Part shown: in pieces, positions 60,097 through 64,000 of the stretch
Layout of the letters: every line of letters starts with the position of its first letter
Position numbering within the stretch: position 1 is the stretch's first letter
From: an uncultured Blautia sp.
Lineage (GTDB): Bacteria; Bacillota; Clostridia; Lachnospirales; Lachnospiraceae
Length of the DNA stretch: 64,000 nucleotides
NCBI GenBank assembly: GCA_934373235.1
Contig: CAKROW010000005.1
Location: forward strand, 19,026 to 83,025
Direction: 5' to 3'
The notes under the pieces: model-generated
The model's input: only the letters and a program-made list of their open reading frames with translations
The model's database searches: none
What the model was told of the DNA's origin: nothing
Made by a program: the position numbers and the translations under genes

Positions 60097-60173
60097 GTGT
60101 CCATAAGTCTGCTGCAAAGCGGAATGTGAACGCAGGATTGTGTTTATAAGCATGCAGCAGAGCGGAATGTGAA
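60097..60173 (+). repeat. Two imperfect 34-base direct repeats
   Basis: 60097-60130 and 60140-60173 match at 28 of 34 positions with a 43-base period; both end in AGCGGAATGTGAA. They occupy the leader of the branching-enzyme-like gene, followed by a small CGGAAT/ATTCCG hairpin. The rest of the 314-base gap between fructokinase and this gene holds no ORF. Confidence 0.65.
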
Positions 60174-60211
60174 TTCCGCTAATGTCCGTTTTACTTGACG
60201 GAGGGTATGAT

Positions 60212-62512
60212 ATGGGCGACAGAGCATATGATTATATGGATTGGCCACGTATTGAAGGAATCGTTTACGGAGAGGAGACTGCTCCAAGAGATGTGATGCA
60301 GCCACGTATTACAGAGAACGGAGTGCTGGTGCAGGGATTTTTTCCAGGGGCAGATAAAGTGGAAGTACTTGATGGAAAAAGTACTTATGCCATGGAACTT
60401 GAGGACGAGGCAGGATATTATGCGGTGCTGCTTCCACTGAAAAAGATTCCACAGTACCAGTTTCAGGTAACAAGAGGCAGCAGAAAGGAAAAGTTTTTTG
60501 ATGCCTATGCATGTCCATGCCAGATTACCGAGATAGAGGAGCGGGCTTTCTGTGCCGGGGTATATTATAAGGCGTATGAGAAGCTTGGCGCTCATCCAAT
60601 GGAGATAGACGGTATCAGGGGCACATATTTTGCTGTGTGGGCACCAAATGCCATGAGAGTCAGTGTTGTAGGTGATTTTGACCGCTGGGATGGCATACGC
60701 CTGCCTATGCACCGTATGCCAATGTCCGGGATTTTTGAACTTTTTGTGCCTGGGGTAAAGGCAGGAAGTGCCTATCAGTATGAAATCAAGGTCAAAGGCG
60801 GAGAGGTACACAGAAAATCCGATCCATATGGAAATGGTACTCAGGAAGCTCCATCGGTGATTTCGGTCGTGGAGGATCTTCGGGGCTTTTCCTGGAAGGA
60901 TGAGGCATGGCTTGAGAAACGCAAAAAATATGACAGCCGTATGGTTCCTGTTTCCATCTTTGAGACAGAGCTTTCCCAGTGGAAAAATCCGGGAGAGCTT
61001 GTAAAATTTGTGAAGGATACCGGCTATACCCATGTGGAATTTCATCCGGTGATGGAATATCTTAACGAAGAGTCAAAAGGCTATTCCACATCTGCATACT
61101 ATGCGCCTACCAGACGGTTCGGAAGTCCAGCAGATTTTCAGAAGCTGGTGGACGATCTTCACGCAGAGAGTGTAGGCGTGATCCTGGACTGGACTCCTGC
61201 ACAGTTTCCACGCTTTGATGCAGGCCTTGAAAAATTTGACGGTACAGCTCTTTATGAGATCCCGGATCCGGAACATGGAGTGCATCCTATGTGGGGAACT
61301 ATGCTCTATAATTACGAAAGCCCTATGGTGAAGGATTTTCTCATATCAAATGCCTGCTTCTGGATGGATGTTTATCATGTGGACGGACTTCGTATGGATG
61401 ATGTGGATGCCATGTTATATCTGGATTTCGGACGGGAAGCAGGAAAGTGGATCCCTAATATTTACGGATCCAACGAGAACCTTCATGCTCTGGAATTCCT
61501 GAAACATCTGAATTCCATCTTAAAGAAAAGAAATCCGGGTGTGCTTCTTATAGCACAGGAAGATGGTCTCTGGCCACAGCTTACAGACAGTGTGAAAAAC
61601 GATCATCCGGGTTTTGACTACAAGTGGAGCGGAGGATGGACAAGGGATCTTCTTTCCTATATTGAGACGGATCCCCTCAGCAGAAAAAATCACTATGACC
61701 AGTTGACATTGTCCATGATGTATGCATACAGTGAATATTATGTGCTGACTCTTGGTATGAGGGATGTAGGTACTCTGGGTGATTTTCTGGACAGACTGCC
61801 GGGATCTGACAGAGAAAAGGCAGCCCAGCTCAGGGAAGCGTATGCATATCTCACTTTGCATCCGGGAATAAAGATGACAGCACCGGACAGGGAAATACCT
61901 GAAGATTTCAGAGAGTATGTTCGTGATCTCAATGAGATGTACAGAGAGCATCCTGCTCTGTTTGCTCTGGACGGAGAACCGGAGGGCTTTGAGTGGATCC
62001 AGTTTACAAGTTATGATGAGAATGTGGTGGCATTTTTGCGAAAAACAGAGAATCCGGAGGAAACTCTTCTGGCTGTATGTAATTTTTCACCGGTTGCTTA
62101 CGAGAACTACAGAGTAGGAGTTCCGTTTGCAGGGAAATATAAAGAGATATTTAACAGCGACAGTGAAAAATATGGTGGCAGAGGTATGGTGAACCCACGG
62201 GCAAAAGCAGCAGTACATACAGAGTGCGATGACAGGGAATATTCCCTGAAACTGCGGCTTCCGGCATATGGAGTGACCGTGTTCAGTTGTACTCTTGAGC
62301 GAAAGGCAGAGAAGAAAACTCCGGAAAAAAGCGGCAGACGGAGGAAGACTGAGAAAAAAACGGCAAAAAGTCCGTCTGTAAAATCCAGCGCAGCAGTACG
62401 GAAGACAGCGGAAAAAGCAGTTGGCCGGGCTGTAGCAAAGGTAAAAGAGACTGCTGTGGAGAAAACTTCAGCGGTTAAGGCTGCGGTGAAAGAAGCTACA
62501 GGAAATAAATAG
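60212..62512 (+). CDS. Branching-enzyme-like protein with lost catalytic residues and Lys/Ala tail
   Basis: 766-residue GH13 protein with the GlgB layout: N-terminal region, CBM48 (about 110-215, YFAVWAPNAMRVSVVGDF), barrel (about 230-590) and C-domain. Region II DGLRMDDV keeps the nucleophile Asp396. Region I reads DWTPAQFP, with the usual His replaced by Gln331. Region III reads IAQEDG, so the acid/base Glu is Gln449. Region IV reads TLGMRDV where PLSHDEV is expected, so the HD pair is Met516-Arg517. Branching activity is therefore unlikely. Residues about 700-766 are a Lys/Ala/Thr-rich, histone-H1-like tail. GGAGGG supports ATG 60212 over ATG 60182. Confidence 0.85.
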   Translation: MGDRAYDYMDWPRIEGIVYGEETAPRDVMQPRITENGVLVQGFFPGADKVEVLDGKSTYAMELEDEAGYYAVLLPLKKIPQYQFQVTRGSRKEKFFDAYACPCQITEIEERAFCAGVYYKAYEKLGAHPMEIDGIRGTYFAVWAPNAMRVSVVGDFDRWDGIRLPMHRMPMSGIFELFVPGVKAGSAYQYEIKVKGGEVHRKSDPYGNGTQEAPSVISVVEDLRGFSWKDEAWLEKRKKYDSRMVPVSIFETELSQWKNPGELVKFVKDTGYTHVEFHPVMEYLNEESKGYSTSAYYAPTRRFGSPADFQKLVDDLHAESVGVILDWTPAQFPRFDAGLEKFDGTALYEIPDPEHGVHPMWGTMLYNYESPMVKDFLISNACFWMDVYHVDGLRMDDVDAMLYLDFGREAGKWIPNIYGSNENLHALEFLKHLNSILKKRNPGVLLIAQEDGLWPQLTDSVKNDHPGFDYKWSGGWTRDLLSYIETDPLSRKNHYDQLTLSMMYAYSEYYVLTLGMRDVGTLGDFLDRLPGSDREKAAQLREAYAYLTLHPGIKMTAPDREIPEDFREYVRDLNEMYREHPALFALDGEPEGFEWIQFTSYDENVVAFLRKTENPEETLLAVCNFSPVAYENYRVGVPFAGKYKEIFNSDSEKYGGRGMVNPRAKAAVHTECDDREYSLKLRLPAYGVTVFSCTLERKAEKKTPEKSGRRRKTEKKTAKSPSVKSSAAVRKTAEKAVGRAVAKVKETAVEKTSAVKAAVKEATGNK

Positions 62513-62533
62513 ATCACAGGAAGCAAAAACTTC

Positions 62534-62561
62534 TTGCATTTTCTACAAAAAGAGGTATAAT
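62534..62561 (+). promoter_or_regulatory. tRNA-Thr promoter
   Basis: TTGCAT and TATAAT are separated by 16 bases (or CTTGCA by 17), about 20 bases upstream of the tRNA. Confidence 0.6.
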
Positions 62562-62581
62562 ATCAGGTGTGTTTAACACAA

Positions 62582-62654
62582 GCTGGAATAGCTCAGTCGG
62601 TAGAGCACTTCACTCGTAATGAAGGGGTCGTGAGTTCGAGTCTCATTTCCAGCT
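62582..62654 (+). tRNA. tRNA-Thr (anticodon CGT)
   Basis: A complete cloverleaf: acceptor GCTGGAA/TTCCAGC with discriminator T, D arm AGCTCAGTCGGTAGAGC, anticodon stem CTTCA/TGAAG around CTCGTAA, and T arm GTGAGTTCGAGTCTCAT. The anticodon CGT reads threonine ACG. CCA is not encoded. Confidence 0.96.
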
Positions 62655-62670
62655 TATCTGATATATAAAG

Positions 62671-62701
62671 CGGAATCCTTGGAGCGGGTTCCGTTTTTTT
62701 T
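62671..62701 (+). terminator. Terminator of tRNA-Thr
   Basis: CGGAATCC pairs with GGTTCCG and is followed by eight T. The 38-bp palindrome begins at the next base. Confidence 0.8.
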
Positions 62702-62739
62702 ATGTCACAGGAAATTACTCCGTAAAGTTCCCATGACAT
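62702..62739. repeat. 38-bp palindromic repeat, copy 3
   Basis: Bounded by ATGTCACAGGAA and CCATGACAT. It lies in the same orientation as copy 2 and, like it, is followed by AAAAAGGCC-GGCAGGAT, a shortened start of the GC-rich element. Confidence 0.85.
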
Positions 62740-62856
62740 AAAAAGGCCTTTTGGCAGGATATTTTTTATATACAAAAAATATAAGAATGAGAGATAAAGT
62801 GATATAATAGAAATGTAATTCTATACACAAAAAAGTAACAGAAGGGAGAATGTAAA

Positions 62857-63558
62857 ATGAAAAAAGTATCAAAGAAACTTGTGGCTCTGTTATTTGCGGC
62901 TGTACTGGCAATTGCACCAGTGTTTGCCACTGCTGTTCCGGTTGCGGCAGCCAATTATGTGATGGAGTTCAGCCAGACAGTAACTTTATATGACAGTACT
63001 TCAGCAAAAACTATTGGAAATGTAACCAACGGAATATCCGCAAATGTGACTATGCTGGGACGTACAATGAAGACAAACAAGCCTGTCAGAATGACAAGCA
63101 ACGACAAGTCAGTGGCAGTTCTGGAACTTCAGAATGGAACCGGACTTGCCAGGAACAGGATTTTTATCAATGTAAGGGCAAAAAAAGCAGGAAAAGCTGT
63201 TATCTCCTACAAACTGGGTGATATTACATATAAGGTAAATGTCACAGTAAAGAAATATGCCTCTCCTCTGGCCGGCTTAAAGCTTGGAACACGCAATCTT
63301 ACTTCCAGTGTAAGCAAGAAACCTGTTTATAAAGTTCCTTATAAGAAATATGCCAACAAAAAAGTAAAATTAACTTTCAGAGGAAAATCCGGCTGGTCAG
63401 TGTCAGCATCCTATACACCATCCGCAACAAGAACAAAGTCTGTAAATATTAACAATAACGGATATTTTAAGGTAGCAAAGAAGAATTCATCTGTTGTACT
63501 GTATGCGTATAATATGAAGACTATGCAGCAGGAGAGCGTAGTGATTCAATTTATATAA
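62857..63558 (+). CDS. Secreted Ig-like surface protein
   Basis: 233-residue exported protein. The signal peptide (about 1-31) ends in VPVAAA. The mature part is beta-rich and basic; residues about 55-135 resemble a bacterial Ig-like (BIG2) fold, with ISANVTMLGR, SNDKSVAVLEL and KAGKAVISYKLGDITYKVNVTV. The C-terminal 95 residues hold a second, unassigned beta domain with many Lys and Tyr. No sorting signal or membrane anchor is seen, so it is probably released or wall-associated. AGAAGGGAG precedes the ATG. Confidence 0.75.
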   Translation: MKKVSKKLVALLFAAVLAIAPVFATAVPVAAANYVMEFSQTVTLYDSTSAKTIGNVTNGISANVTMLGRTMKTNKPVRMTSNDKSVAVLELQNGTGLARNRIFINVRAKKAGKAVISYKLGDITYKVNVTVKKYASPLAGLKLGTRNLTSSVSKKPVYKVPYKKYANKKVKLTFRGKSGWSVSASYTPSATRTKSVNINNNGYFKVAKKNSSVVLYAYNMKTMQQESVVIQFI

Positions 63559-63912
63559 GTAAATATGGACGAACGCTGCCGACAACGCGGAGCTGTTCTA
63601 AACCCTCATTTACCTCACCGATCGTCCCGCCCCCAGAAAACCTTCCACCTCTCCGCTATCCCAGCCTTCAGGAGCTTCACCAGGACGTTCCGCGTCCAAA
63701 GTGAAGCTTTTTTTGCGGGGCCAAGAGGGTGGGAGCTCGAGGGAGGGCCTTCGGCCTTTCGCAACTATGAGATGGCCCTCCCTCGAACCCTCCACATGGG
63801 AAATGTGCCGTGAATATACCATAACGCTATGTCAGTTCCCTTCCGTGGCAACAAAAAATTAATCCAATTCCATTAACAAATGAAAAAGTTTGAAAAAACT
63901 TGAAAATTATAG
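63559..63912. other. GC-rich segment of unusual composition, no assigned gene
   Basis: About 63570-63830 is much more GC-rich than its surroundings and strand-skewed: pyrimidine-rich, then purine-rich. It contains a perfect 13-bp dyad, TCGAGGGAGGGCC (63737-63749) and GGCCCTCCCTCGA (63774-63786). ORFs exist on both strands (82 aa plus, 70 aa minus) but neither has a ribosome site or recognisable domain. The following 80 bases are AT-rich leader-like sequence. Confidence 0.5.
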
Positions 63913-63941
63913 TTGACAACCACAACTCCCAGTGGTATTAT
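63913..63941 (+). promoter_or_regulatory. Strong promoter at the right edge with internal dyad
   Basis: TTGACA and TATTAT are separated by 17 bases, with ACCAC...GTGGT inside the spacer as a possible operator. An AATTGTTT/AAACAATT dyad follows at about 63961-63985. The gene it serves lies outside the window. Confidence 0.65.
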
Positions 63942-64000
63942 AACTGAGCTGTCGCAAATAATTGTTTTTGAAAAACAAACAATTAAAAAGAATTTCAGAA

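Noticed and set aside
60182..60211. Upstream ATG start for the branching-enzyme-like gene
   Set aside because: No ribosome site precedes 60182, whereas GGAGGG lies seven bases before ATG 60212.
63610..63822. 70-aa minus-strand ORF in the GC-rich segment
   Set aside because: No ribosome site, overlaps an opposite ORF of similar length, and composition alone explains the open frame; kept as a non-coding finding.

Overview
This 64 kb window looks like the chromosome of an anaerobic, endospore-forming Lachnospiraceae bacterium. A Blautia-like genus is my best guess from protein style and gene order, but I could not test it by a search. The support is a moderate GC content, a clostridial rpsF-ssb-rpsR and gdpP-rplI-dnaB order, a cotJABC spore-coat operon, a CspB-like protease, a CwlD-like amidase, a PPi-type phosphofructokinase, small ferredoxins and a giant 2-hydroxyacyl-CoA dehydratase activase. 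No phage, transposase, CRISPR array or rRNA gene is visible. The region is mainly core genome with a few accessory islands.

Layout. 0-5 kb: cytidine deaminase, an HdeD-like membrane protein with an acidic tail, a ureohydrolase-fold protein, lgt, and a CspB-like serine protease. 5-10.4 kb: PPi-type PFK (minus), an alpha/beta hydrolase, and a three-gene set of small protein, VWA protein and MoxR-type AAA+ ATPase. 10.5-20.2 kb: purC, class B sortase, sirtuin, DUF951, rpsF-ssb-rpsR, gdpP-rplI-dnaB, a MerR regulator, a 56-aa ferredoxin (minus) and a DUF1858 protein. 20.3-24.3 kb: mecA (minus), an 800-bp gene desert, a GH18 protein and a CwlD-like amidase. 24.4-29.3 kb: two large multi-pass GT-C-like membrane proteins around a polyprenol-phosphate-type GT2. 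29.4-32.0 kb: HD hydrolase, Sua5, RpiB and dCMP deaminase. 32.2-36.1 kb: ROK kinase, 6-phospho-beta-glucosidase and GH78-like operon. 36.3-41.7 kb: a PflX-like radical SAM protein, cotJABC (minus) and trkA-trkH. 41.8-46.0 kb: 1409-aa activase (minus). 46.3-47.9 kb: tgt and yajC. 48.4-51.7 kb: an SPFH, zinc-ribbon and TPM operon resembling Bacillus ydjI-ydjG-ydjH. 51.9-58.8 kb: leuB-ilvD-ilvB-serC-serA plus a 49-aa basic protein. 58.9-64 kb: fructokinase (minus), a glycogen-branching-enzyme paralogue that has lost catalytic residues and gained a Lys/Ala-rich tail, tRNA-Thr(CGT), a small secreted protein, an odd GC-rich segment, and a promoter whose gene lies beyond the edge.

How the genes work together. 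Several blocks read as pathways: replication and translation core with c-di-AMP turnover; potassium uptake by TrkA/TrkH, a classic c-di-AMP target; branched-chain amino acid and serine synthesis in one operon; a probable PTS-independent rhamno-glucoside route (derhamnosylation, phosphorylation, phospho-glucoside hydrolysis); and spore coat, cortex and germination proteins.

The most notable observations are the branching-enzyme pseudoenzyme with a histone-H1-like tail, a 38-bp palindromic repeat found three times directly abutting the T-tract of a terminator, the PspA-less YdjGHI-like operon with a structured leader, and the GT-C/GT2 island.
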